Below are positions 1 to 5,765 of a stretch of DNA of 5,793 nt, one piece after another (position 1 is the first letter of the stretch; each line of letters begins with the position of its first letter). Source of the DNA: Pseudomonadota bacterium. Lineage in GTDB: Bacteria > Desulfobacterota > Syntrophia > Syntrophales > JADFWA01. Below the pieces are notes generated by a model that ran no database searches, had not been told where the DNA came from, and saw only the letters and a list, made by a program, of their open reading frames with translations. Where the stretch lies: NCBI GenBank assembly GCA_030612385.1, contig JAUWNZ010000088.1, forward strand, positions 1-5,793, read 5' to 3'. The position numbers and the translations under genes are program-made.

Positions 1-1
1 G

Positions 2-235
2 ACGAAATATTTAAGAGGAAGGGAAAATGTTCCAACGGAATACCGCGTCAGGATGATGCGATTAATAGAGTATCTCCTGGGTCAGGGTTCTGTTGTTCCA
101 ATCGAATCAACACATGGCGGTGGATCTCCACAAGCCCAGAGGATTGTTATTCAACAATCGCTTATGGAAAATATAAAAAATTTCAAGAGGTTTGCCAAAA
201 TCTTAGCAGGTATAGAAGGACAAGAAACAAAGTAG
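2..235 (+). CDS. C-terminal end of a 4-hydroxybutyryl-CoA dehydratase / 4-hydroxyphenylacetate 3-hydroxylase family protein (partial)
   Basis: The frame is open from the left edge, so only the last 77 residues of a longer gene are visible; the ATG at 53 is internal and not a start. The readable part contains YLRGRENVPTEYR, then ESTHGGGSPQAQR, then an ending of the type KRFAKILAGIEG. From memory, these match the C-terminal segment of the FAD-dependent 4-hydroxybutyryl-CoA dehydratase (AbfD) and 4-hydroxyphenylacetate 3-monooxygenase family. The GSPQAQ stretch is more typical of the dehydratase branch, whose members carry a 4Fe-4S cluster and FAD and dehydrate 4-hydroxybutyryl-CoA to crotonyl-CoA in anaerobes. 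The cluster ligands and flavin site lie upstream of the window, so the substrate cannot be decided here. The gene converges on the flavoprotein gene at 497-1840, and a repeat element begins three bases after its stop codon. Confidence 0.75.
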   Translation, partial: TKYLRGRENVPTEYRVRMMRLIEYLLGQGSVVPIESTHGGGSPQAQRIVIQQSLMENIKNFKRFAKILAGIEGQETK

Positions 236-237
236 TC

Positions 238-374
238 AAATTTGATGAACTCGTAAAAAGTTGGATTTCGTTAATGTGTCATTTCGACCAACTTTAAACA
301 GGTTGCAGAATAAAGATTTCTCGTTTCACTCGAAATGACAGGCCAGAGGGACTTTTTACGAGACCATCAAATTT
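238..374. repeat. 137-bp MITE-like inverted-repeat element
   Basis: The outer arms 238-261 and 351-374 are inverted copies of each other, 24 bases with two mismatches; each arm carries CTCGTAAAAAGT and AAATTTGATG. Nested inside is a second perfect 11-bp inverted pair, TGTCATTTCGA at 277-287 and TCGAAATGACA at 330-340. There is no reading frame of note inside. A nested, hairpin-capable unit without a transposase fits a non-autonomous mobile element (MITE) or a dispersed intergenic repeat. I recall similar units containing ACTTTTTACGAG and CGAAATGACA in deltaproteobacterial genomes, but could not check this. Because it starts three bases after the plus-strand stop codon, its RNA hairpin could also end or protect that gene's transcript. 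No clear target-site duplication is visible. Confidence 0.75.
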
Positions 375-400
375 GCTGCTTCACTTCATCATCACTTCTG

Positions 401-472
401 AAAAAATAGGGGACATCCTACTTCCCATCAACAAACTTATGAAAAGAAACTTATAATTTTAAGGATGTCCCC
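401..472 (-). terminator. Inverted repeat with T-tract, probable terminator of the flavoprotein gene
   Basis: GGGGACATCCT at 409-419 and AGGATGTCCCC at 462-472 form a perfect 11-bp stem around a 42-base AT-rich loop. Read on the minus strand, the stem is followed after two bases by six T residues (401-406), which is the layout of an intrinsic terminator. It lies 24 bases beyond the stop codon of the flavoprotein gene. The loop is unusually long for a terminator, and the TAGGGGACATCC end resembles the ends of small REP-like or IS200-related elements, so it may be a mobile repeat that also serves as terminator. Confidence 0.55.
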
Positions 473-496
473 ACGTCCCACAATTGTGAAGCCACT

Positions 497-1840
497 TTAA
501 ATATTCTTTGCAACAATCTCGGCAGCCTTGATCAGGGGATATGCTGTTGGTGGCGCAGTAAGCAACGGGTGAGTCCCAATCTGAGCCGTCAGAATAGAAT
601 TTATGGTCATTCTATTCTGTACGATAAGACCAACAATGTTTGTTAGTTCACCAACGCTTGAACCGCCTACAACTTCCCCGCCAAGCACCACGCCACATTC
701 ACGGGTAGCAATCAGTTTTACTGTCTGTTTGTGTGTGCCCGGAAGTGTTCCAGGATGCTTGTCAATGCCTTCAAAGGTGGCTGCAACAATATCAAATCCT
801 TCTTGTTTTGCCTGGCTTTCGGTTAATCCTGCCGCCCCAAAAGCGGTTTCTCCGAGAGCGGTAGAGAAAACGGCCACAGTGCCGCCAAAAGTCTTCAAGG
901 TAGATAGCTTATACAGATTCATGCCGGCAATTCTTGCCTCTGCGCAACCGGTGGAAGCAAGCATAACACCGCTCAGCTTTCTGGTAAAAAAGTCCCTTTT
1001 CTCGGCACAGTCACCTATTGCAAAGATATCAGGATTTTCCGTCCTCATATACTCATCCACCCTGATGAATCCCTTTTCGTTGATCTTTACCCCAGATTCT
1101 TCCGCAAGAGTTACATTTGGACGATAACCCATAGACAAGATTACTGCATCAGCTTCTACTTCTTCCCCGTTGCTTAGAAGAACACCGTTAACTTTTTTTT
1201 CTCCTAATATTTCCTTGACCCCTGCACCGGTTTTTATCTTTACACCCCTGGATTTAAGAAGCTCTTCAGCCTGAACCGTTATCTCTTCATCAAAAACGAG
1301 ACTCAGGATATGTGGCAGTATCTCAACGAGAGTCACATCTTTACCCTTCTTGTTCAACTCATCCGACATCTCAACACCAATAAAACCACCTCCAACAGTA
1401 ACAATCTTTTTGCAGTCACCAAACCTTGCCAGCATCTCATCGATGTATTCCTTATCTTTGGGCACGGTAACAACATTCTCTAAATCTGCGCCTCCGAGCC
1501 ATTTAGGAACCACAGGGGTTGATCCAGTGGCATACACAAGTTTTTCAAAGCCAATCTCAGTGCCATCATTCGTCCTGCAGACCTTGTTCTTTTCATCTAC
1601 AGAAACCACCTCATCAATTTTAACCTTCACACCTGCCTGGGTTAAAACAGCATCAGCTACGACATCCTGTTCACTACCTTCAAGAGAGCCGAATATATAT
1701 GGAATGCCGCAGGGGACAACCACCTGTTTTTCCTTACGGATAAGGAGAAAATCTTTATCCGGATAACTCGACTTTCCAGTCACTGCCGCAACTATACCTG
1801 TAGCGCTTCCGCCGATTACCAATACATCTGTCTTTTCCAT
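497..1840 (-). CDS. FAD-dependent NADH oxidase / CoA-disulfide reductase-like pyridine nucleotide-disulfide oxidoreductase
   Basis: This is a complete 447-residue flavoprotein of the single-cysteine branch of the disulfide reductase superfamily, which uses NAD(P)H to reduce CoA disulfide, persulfides, oxygen or an unidentified acceptor in the cytosol. Visible parts in order: an N-terminal FAD dinucleotide fold with VIGGSATG at 8-15; the active-site region VPCGIPY with Cys44, the position of the redox cysteine in CoA-disulfide reductase and NADH oxidase; ATGS at 104-107; the NAD(P)H-binding VGGGFIGVE at 149-157 followed by LVE at 171-173, whose acidic residue suggests NADH preference; the second FAD motif DIFAIGDCAE at 271-280; and a C-terminal dimerisation domain from about 325. 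No rhodanese domain is fused. The length is normal for the family. The ATG start is supported by AAGGAG eight bases upstream. The gene is transcribed alone from its own promoter. The physiological acceptor cannot be read from the sequence. Confidence 0.9.
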   Translation of the reverse strand: MEKTDVLVIGGSATGIVAAVTGKSSYPDKDFLLIRKEKQVVVPCGIPYIFGSLEGSEQDVVADAVLTQAGVKVKIDEVVSVDEKNKVCRTNDGTEIGFEKLVYATGSTPVVPKWLGGADLENVVTVPKDKEYIDEMLARFGDCKKIVTVGGGFIGVEMSDELNKKGKDVTLVEILPHILSLVFDEEITVQAEELLKSRGVKIKTGAGVKEILGEKKVNGVLLSNGEEVEADAVILSMGYRPNVTLAEESGVKINEKGFIRVDEYMRTENPDIFAIGDCAEKRDFFTRKLSGVMLASTGCAEARIAGMNLYKLSTLKTFGGTVAVFSTALGETAFGAAGLTESQAKQEGFDIVAATFEGIDKHPGTLPGTHKQTVKLIATRECGVVLGGEVVGGSSVGELTNIVGLIVQNRMTINSILTAQIGTHPLLTAPPTAYPLIKAAEIVAKNI

Positions 1841-1848
1841 CTCTTCAT

Positions 1849-1854
1849 CTCCTT
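1849..1854 (-). promoter_or_regulatory. Ribosome binding site of the flavoprotein gene
   Basis: AAGGAG on the minus strand, eight bases before the ATG at 1840, inside a run AAAAAAGGAG. It is one of the two strongest Shine-Dalgarno matches in the window and fixes the start. Confidence 0.85.
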
Positions 1855-2007
1855 TTTTGTGTCGATTATCACATCTTTGTGTTTTTTGAATTATAACATG
1901 AACGCAATCAAAAACATAGATCGATTTGCAGGTTGAGTAGAGAAACGATCATCATGGAGGTTCAACGGTTGGAAGCTCTTAACCATGAACAGTTTTAAGC
2001 GGATGCA
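1855..2007. other. Intergenic region between the GT39 and flavoprotein genes
   Basis: Apart from the extended -10 promoter, nothing further is supported. I see no convincing intrinsic terminator after the GT39 stop at 2008, so read-through towards the flavoprotein gene is possible. Confidence 0.4.
1890..1898 (-). promoter_or_regulatory. Extended -10 promoter element for the flavoprotein gene
   Basis: On the minus strand the sequence reads TGTTATAAT, a perfect sigma-70 -10 hexamer with a TGn extension. It sits 49 bases ahead of the start codon, which would give a leader of roughly 40 bases. The -35 region about 17 bases further upstream (TATGTT-like, near 1913-1918) is weak, as is common for extended -10 promoters. 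No operator palindrome is obvious. It marks the flavoprotein as a unit separate from the glycosyltransferase cluster upstream. Confidence 0.55.
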
Positions 2008-3576
2008 TCATGTTCCAGACGTCTCTGGCGCCAGGCTACTGCCATTTGTAGGCGATGTGGTTACTCCAGAAGCGGTGGTACTTACTGATGGGTGGGCGGG
2101 TACAATGAGATATGCGCCCCAGTATTCGTTGTTAGACCGCAGAAACTGAAGTCCTGATTTTCTCAATACATTACAAAGCACGGGCGCTTGTTCTCTATCC
2201 GAAACAAGCACATATGATGGTAATGATGCCGAACTCTTCATCTTCCGGATTGTTCCGTCTATGCTTCCGTCCGCCCACGACTCCTTGCCGTCAGGAGAGA
2301 CTCTTTGAAGGCGTCCGTCCATGTAAAACTGAAGGCCGTAGAGTTTCGATTTGTTAAAGGCGATGACCTCCTCCACGTTGCCCCCACTGATCCTCTGACA
2401 GGTATCATATAGTGGTTTCATATTGTTTTTATTGGGTAAAAAGGACATGGCCCCCTTTAGCCCAACGAGCGCGAATACTGTAAGCACAGCCACTGTTGTA
2501 ACCCGGCGCAAAATATAAGTTCCTCCACTGTTTCTGCAAATTCCCCGCGCAGTGGCCAGCGCAATGGGGGCATAAAGAGGCAGGACATAAAGTTCCAGCC
2601 GACTCTTCACCAGGAAAAATATAATCAGGGGTAAAAGCAGCCAAAGCAATAAGAAGAAACCATAACTGTCCCTTCGCAGGTAAGACCGGAAAATCACAGG
2701 ATTGAAGAGGCGCTTCTTCCGGATTATCTTTAATCCAAAATACAACCAGGGTCCAGCTCCCAGGGTTAGAACCGGCAGATAAATGGTGAACGGTTTGTAC
2801 CACTGGTGATTATGGGCAGAGTTTGACGCAATTCTGCCCACCACCTCGTGACCCAGAAAATATGACAGGAGTCCCGGATTCCTGTAACAGACAATTAGAT
2901 ACCAGGAAAATCCAATAAGGATAAAAAGAAATATCCCCAGGGGGTTTGCAAGTTTGAAATTCCTTTGCTCCTTGTGGTAAATGTGCCACACAAGGATAGG
3001 AAGAAATAATATGAGCGCGGGGGGGCCTTTTGTAAGAAAACCAAGTCCGAAAAATACCCACATCGCCACAAGCCATGTTTTTCGCTCCAGTGAAGACCGA
3101 CCATGGGATGCCTTGAGGTAACACAGGACAGCGCTTATCCCCCAGAGAGTCAAAAGCGTGTCTGTAGAAACCGCATAAGCTCCGAATACCGGAAAGGGTG
3201 ACGACGCATAAATAAGACCCGCCATGATCCCTGTGGGTTTTCCCCAAAGTGTTGCCCCGATCCAGGCAATGGCCAGGACCGTCAGGAAAAAGGCAATGGC
3301 ATTGTAAAGACGCACTCCCCATTCATTGGGGCCTAAAAGCCTCATGCCACCGGCAATGGCCCAATAGGTCAGAGGAGGTTTTGTGAAGTGAGGCCGGTAA
3401 TTTAATGTTGGTTCCAGATAGTTGTCACTTTCTAACATCTCACGGGAACACTCTGCATAGCGTCCCTCCGTTGTTTCATAGAGCCCCCGGGAACCCTGAA
3501 ATGAAAAGGCCGCCAGCAGTGCCAGAAAGACCATCGTTAGCCGGAACACCTTTGATATGTTCTCATTATCCTGCAT
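2008..3576 (-). CDS. ArnT-like GT39/GT83-family integral membrane glycosyltransferase
   Basis: This is a polytopic membrane protein of 522 residues. The start is the ATG at 3576, overlapping the stop of the preceding gene by 11 bases; a GTG at 3594 would add six residues, and neither has a strong ribosome binding site. Counting from the ATG, the first hydrophobic segment (about 10-27) is followed by a periplasmic loop with TEGRYAE at 36-42 and HFTKPPLTYW at 63-72, hallmarks of ArnT and related lipid-phosphosugar transferases. Further membrane segments follow, with GLGFLTKGP near 177-185 and KSRLELYVLPLYAP near 324-337, then a soluble C-terminal domain. Family members transfer a sugar from a polyprenyl phosphate to lipid A, protein or glycan at the outer face of the inner membrane. 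The arnA, arnD and GT2 neighbours suggest the donor was undecaprenyl-phosphate aminoarabinose. The acidic motif is TEGRYAE rather than the DExRYAE I expect. The last 26 residues are about half Ser/Thr, an unusual tail. Acceptor and sugar are inferred, not shown. Confidence 0.85.
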   Translation of the reverse strand: MQDNENISKVFRLTMVFLALLAAFSFQGSRGLYETTEGRYAECSREMLESDNYLEPTLNYRPHFTKPPLTYWAIAGGMRLLGPNEWGVRLYNAIAFFLTVLAIAWIGATLWGKPTGIMAGLIYASSPFPVFGAYAVSTDTLLTLWGISAVLCYLKASHGRSSLERKTWLVAMWVFFGLGFLTKGPPALILFLPILVWHIYHKEQRNFKLANPLGIFLFILIGFSWYLIVCYRNPGLLSYFLGHEVVGRIASNSAHNHQWYKPFTIYLPVLTLGAGPWLYFGLKIIRKKRLFNPVIFRSYLRRDSYGFFLLLWLLLPLIIFFLVKSRLELYVLPLYAPIALATARGICRNSGGTYILRRVTTVAVLTVFALVGLKGAMSFLPNKNNMKPLYDTCQRISGGNVEEVIAFNKSKLYGLQFYMDGRLQRVSPDGKESWADGSIDGTIRKMKSSASLPSYVLVSDREQAPVLCNVLRKSGLQFLRSNNEYWGAYLIVPAHPSVSTTASGVTTSPTNGSSLAPETSGT

Positions 3577-3838
3577 GGGAAATTCGCTTCTCACGCCGGA
3601 TCAGGTAGAGGTTCCGGCTATAGATTAATATCCCTGAGGACTGTCCGAGGATGAAGACAGGGTCTCTTCGGTATATCGCATAGCTTAAAAGCAGGATAGA
3701 GCCGGCAATACTGAAATACCAGAAAAGAACGGGAACGACACTCTTCCCAGCCCTTTCGCTGGTTATCCACTGAACCAGAAACCTTGCAGAAAACAGCGCC
3801 TGGGCAAAAAGACCCAGACATAACCAGAAGGTATTCAT
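3566..3838 (-). CDS. Small LAB_N-domain membrane protein (lipid A biosynthesis N-terminal domain)
   Basis: This 90-residue protein consists only of the domain named after the N-terminus of some lipid-A-disaccharide synthases. Conserved features are QALFSARFLVQWITSE at 13-28, GKSVVP at 31-36, FWY at 39-41, RRDPVFILGQSSG at 57-69 and IYSRNL at 72-77. Three hydrophobic segments are visible (about 2-20, 35-55 and 61-80), followed by a basic tail. Stand-alone copies are often found next to GT2 and GT39 genes, as here, and have been suspected to help present or flip a lipid-linked sugar, comparable to ArnE/ArnF; that role is inference. The ATG is supported by AAGGAG ten bases upstream. The end overlaps the GT39 gene, which suggests translational coupling. 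The upstream GT2 gene is about 200 bases away, and that gap is filled by a repeat element. Confidence 0.88.
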   Translation of the reverse strand: MNTFWLCLGLFAQALFSARFLVQWITSERAGKSVVPVLFWYFSIAGSILLLSYAIYRRDPVFILGQSSGILIYSRNLYLIRREKRISHAG

Positions 3839-3848
3839 AACTATAGTG

Positions 3849-3875
3849 CTCCTTAGTTGAATCGTAGAGATTCAA
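3849..3875 (-). promoter_or_regulatory. Ribosome binding site and small leader hairpin of the LAB_N gene
   Basis: AAGGAG at 3849-3854 lies ten bases before the ATG at 3838. Immediately upstream, TTGAATC at 3857-3863 and GATTCAA at 3869-3875 form a perfect 7-bp stem with a five-base loop. The hairpin ends two bases from the Shine-Dalgarno sequence and may affect initiation, but it is short and AT-rich, so a role is uncertain. Confidence 0.5.
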
Positions 3876-3898
3876 TAAATCGTAAGCATTCATGGTTT

Positions 3899-4060
3899 GA
3901 AACTTGAAATTGGAAATTAGAAATTTGGGAAAGATGAAACGAGTTTATAAGTTGACAGACTTCGGCAAGCCTTCGGCGTGAGCTCAGTCGAACGCTCAGT
4001 CGAGCCATACGAAAGCATGAAGGCCAAATTTCCAATTTCCAATTTCTAATTTCTAATATT
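3899..4060. repeat. Repeat element flanked by inverted 7-bp-period AT-rich arms
   Basis: The left arm 3899-3926 is four heptads on the plus strand (GAAACTT, GAAATTG, GAAATTA, GAAATTT). The right arm 4026-4060 is five heptads of the same type on the opposite strand (TAATATT, TAATTTC, CAATTTC, CAATTTC, AAATTTC as written on plus, read right to left). Between them lie two copies of CTTCGGC (3960-3966, 3971-3977) and two direct copies of GCTCAGTCGA (3982-3991, 3994-4003). No coding potential is evident inside. This fits a composite dispersed repeat lodged between the GT2 and LAB_N genes. The right arm enters the GT2 reading frame and supplies its stop codon. Confidence 0.7.
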
Positions 4061-4816
4061 TAGTGATGAGGTTTTCACCTTTGGATATACCATTCGAGTC
4101 TGCATCCATCGCACCGCCAGTGTGTCCATCAATCCCACCCACAGACGGTTATGAATGCCATATTTTGTCTGCCCATACGCTCGAGGGCGATGGCGCACCG
4201 GCATCTCAACTATCCTGGAACAACACCCGCCGGTTCGGATCAGTGTGGGCAGGAAACGGTGCATCCCCCTGAAGACAGGGATACCTTCCACGCACCGGTG
4301 GCGAAAGACCCGCATGGAACAACCTACATCGCGTATCTGTTCATGGGTAACCCGGTTTCGAAAGGCATTCGCGATTCGTGATGAGATTTTTCGGACGGCA
4401 GTGTCACTGCGGTACTTTCTCCATCCATTCACCATGTCGGCATTATTCTCAAGCAGATGCCTCACCAAAACAGGAATATCACTCGGGTCATTTTGACCAT
4501 CTCCATCCAGGGTAACAAGCATCTCTCCACGGGCGTGATTAAAACCTGTGTAGAGGGCGGCAGATTGACCGTAGTTACGGGAGAGCACTATAAATTGATG
4601 TCGGGCATCCTTTTTGTGTATTTGCTGCAATTCGGACAGCGTGTTATCCGTCGAGCCATCATCTATCCAGAGACATTCCCATGACCATGATGTGGAGCGC
4701 ATTACCATTGTGAGCTCTTCCGCCAGTCCGGCGATATTTAGCTCTTCATCATTAACGGGGATGATAATGCTCATGTCCAGATTCCATGGGGCGTCTTTAT
4801 CTATAACCACACTCAC
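4046..4816 (-). CDS. GT2-family polyprenyl-phosphate glycosyltransferase (DPM1/ArnC-like, without membrane anchor)
   Basis: This 256-residue cytosolic-type glycosyltransferase has the GT-A fold. Motifs: IIPVNDEE at 18-25, DDGSTDNT at 52-59, SRNYGQSAA at 79-87, the metal and nucleotide-sugar site DGDGQNDPSDIP at 104-115, RDVGCSMRVF at 162-171, GMHRFLPTL at 184-192 and GQTKYGIHNR at 215-224. These place it with dolichol/undecaprenyl-phosphate sugar transferases. Escherichia coli ArnC, at about 320 residues, has a C-terminal membrane anchor that is absent here, so it resembles DPM1 more closely. In this cluster it would load a UDP-sugar on undecaprenyl phosphate. The GTG start is backed by AAGGA nine bases upstream and forms a GTGA overlap with the stop of an upstream 3' remnant; the ATG at codon 15 is an alternative. 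The last residues N-I-R-N and the TAG stop (4046-4060) are encoded by the heptad repeat, so the original C-terminus was probably replaced, perhaps by only a few residues. Confidence 0.85.
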   Translation of the reverse strand: MSVVIDKDAPWNLDMSIIIPVNDEELNIAGLAEELTMVMRSTSWSWECLWIDDGSTDNTLSELQQIHKKDARHQFIVLSRNYGQSAALYTGFNHARGEMLVTLDGDGQNDPSDIPVLVRHLLENNADMVNGWRKYRSDTAVRKISSRIANAFRNRVTHEQIRDVGCSMRVFRHRCVEGIPVFRGMHRFLPTLIRTGGCCSRIVEMPVRHRPRAYGQTKYGIHNRLWVGLMDTLAVRWMQTRMVYPKVKTSSLNIRN

Positions 4817-4884
4817 AAACCTGAGTCCTTCGCTCTAAGTTCAACAAGATCACTGCGATAAACATGATCTACCTTGAAACTGCC
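4813..4884 (-). pseudogene. 23-codon 3' remnant of a gene coupled to the GT2 gene (possibly the end of arnD)
   Basis: A frame open from 4884 (in-frame stop TGA at 4885-4887 just before it) reads FKVDHVYRSDLVELRAKDSGL and ends in TGA at 4813-4815. That stop overlaps the GTG of the GT2 gene as GTGA, a classic translational-coupling arrangement, so this looks like the true 3' end of an upstream gene whose body is gone. The segment DLVELRAKDSGL faintly resembles the DLLKRAAQEGV part near the C-terminus of Escherichia coli ArnD, which would make it the lost tail of arnD. That match is short and weak, so the identity is a guess. Confidence 0.35.
4826..4830 (-). promoter_or_regulatory. Ribosome binding site deciding the GTG start of the GT2 gene
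   Basis: AAGGA on the minus strand, nine bases ahead of the GTG at 4816. It favours this start over the ATG 14 codons downstream, which lacks a comparable site. It lies within the 3' remnant reading frame, as expected for coupled genes. Confidence 0.6.
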
Positions 4885-4906
4885 TCATCAACTCCACTTC
4901 CAGGTT

Positions 4907-5362
4907 CTAAACCGCCTGGCAGGAGACCCGTCCCTCCCGGCCGGTAATTTGCCTAAAAAGTTCGACACCCCTCTTTATATGGCTATGTATGGCATTGATA
5001 GACATCGTATCAATGTGTGCCTGCCAGTCATGATGATCCCACTCATGTAACCCGACTTCATGACCGGCATCGGAGACGGAACGTATTATACCAGCCAGCC
5101 TTTCTCCAATAACAGGTCCGGGCCGGAATGTCCCCTTCAAGAGGATATCCCATCCATAGAGGCCGGCTGCCCTCGTCCTCAGCATTTTATAGAGAAAGGC
5201 GGGACGAAAAAGACGCCACAGGTGCCTGCCCATATTATCCGGCCCCACGGAAAAAAAGAAGGAGGCCATAATGGAGTGGCCGGCAAGGAGTTTGCTGAGA
5301 TTCGGTACTCCATATCTCGTTCCCCTGAAGGTGTCAACATCAATCCTAAGACCTATTCTCAT
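4907..5362 (-). pseudogene. arnD: arnD, truncated: 4-deoxy-4-formamido-L-arabinose-phosphoundecaprenol deformylase (N-terminal half)
   Basis: This is a polysaccharide-deacetylase-fold protein very close to Escherichia coli ArnD, which removes the formyl group from undecaprenyl-phosphate-linked formamido-arabinose. From the ATG at 5362: [10 protein letters not shown] at 6-15 with the metal-site aspartates, [17 protein letters not shown] at 35-51, GWDILL at 70-75 and [14 protein letters not shown] at 101-114 with the His/Asp cluster. Homology runs to VSCQA at 147-150, matching the VTCSA region of E. coli ArnD, and then the frame ends at residue 151, while the family has about 300 residues. The downstream gap before the GT2 gene is only 90 bases, so the missing half is deleted, not just out of frame. 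The start overlaps the arnA fragment's stop by 17 bases, consistent with an old operon; GGAG lies 15 bases upstream. A frame extending upstream to 5425 covers arnA sequence and is not used. Almost certainly non-functional as ArnD. Confidence 0.85.
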
Positions 5363-5693
5363 CCTGTATACCAAACTCTCCGGATCTGATAGCCTCCCGG
5401 AGGAAGAAATCGAGGGTCCTCTCAACAGACTCTTTAAGGCTAACGGCAGGAACCCAGTTCAGAAGCCTTTTGGCATTCTTGATGCTTGGCTTCCTGTGTT
5501 GAATATCCTGGTCCCCGCCATCCATGAGTTGAATGGGGCTTCCCTCCACGAGATTCAGTATCAGTTGTGTGATGGCACGCGAGCTCCCAATACGCGCAGA
5601 CGTGAGGCTGTCGAGCCTCGGTCCAATCCAGTTGAAAGGTCTGACCAGAGTAAACTTTAGCCCTTCCTTCTGCCCATAAGCCCAGATAACGTA
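5346..5693 (-). pseudogene. arnA: arnA fragment: C-terminal part of the UDP-glucuronate decarboxylase domain, with internal deletion
   Basis: The 115 codons from 5693 to the stop at 5346 align with the end of the UDP-glucuronic acid oxidative decarboxylase domain of ArnA, which makes UDP-4-keto-pentose for lipid A aminoarabinose. The first part, [11 protein letters not shown] at 2-12, [13 protein letters not shown] at 18-30 and [18 protein letters not shown] at 36-53, matches E. coli ArnA closely. After MDGGDQ (residue 62) it jumps directly to DIQHRKPSI at 63-71, which in E. coli lies about 80 residues later; Arg67 corresponds to catalytic Arg619. The 5' side is also lost: the frame hits TGA at 5694-5696, and the YxxxK catalytic motif expected just upstream is absent, as are the Rossmann fold and any formyltransferase domain. 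The ATG at 5549 is internal. Homology is strong, but the product cannot be active. It overlaps arnD by 17 bases. Confidence 0.85.
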
Positions 5694-5765
5694 TCAGCTC
5701 AATAAATAGGGGATTACATTTTTAAAGTGTTGGTCTCGATCCACGGTAAGCGTTTACTGAATATT
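5694..5765. other. Non-coding junction region upstream of the arnA fragment
   Basis: No convincing reading frame or ArnA homology can be followed here on the minus strand, although WI followed by acidic residues near 5739-5745 could be a scrap of the RWIYS region. The plus strand contains AAATAGGGGA at 5704-5713, the same ten bases as at 404-413 by the terminator-like element, so a truncated end of that kind of repeat may lie here. Confidence 0.35.

Noticed and set aside
603..1127. Plus-strand open frame of 174 codons
   Set aside because: It lies wholly opposite the flavoprotein gene, has no recognisable motif, and its composition is that of an antisense shadow.
1350..1766. Plus-strand open frame of 138 codons
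   Set aside because: Also antisense to the flavoprotein gene, covering its FAD/NAD domains; no ribosome binding site or family features.
2810..3322. Minus-strand open frame of 170 codons in another frame of the GT39 gene
   Set aside because: The overlapping GT39 frame carries all the motifs and membrane segments; this frame has none.
3853..4035. Minus-strand 60-codon open frame between the GT2 and LAB_N genes
   Set aside because: It is built from the repeat element (heptads and duplicated motifs) and has no plausible start signal.
3899..4060. CRISPR array
   Set aside because: Repeats are 7 bases with no spacers and arranged as inverted arms; no cas genes are present.
4885..4915. Programmed or simple frameshift restoring a full-length ArnD
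   Set aside because: Only 90 bases separate the stop from the GT2 start, while about 145 residues are missing; no frame shows the expected GWR and SDxRG regions.
5346..5549. A separate 67-residue gene starting at the ATG at 5549
   Set aside because: ArnA homology continues unbroken upstream to about 5690 in the same frame, so this ATG is an internal methionine.
5271..5660. Plus-strand open frame of 129 codons
   Set aside because: Antisense to arnA and arnD sequence, whose homology on the minus strand is unmistakable.
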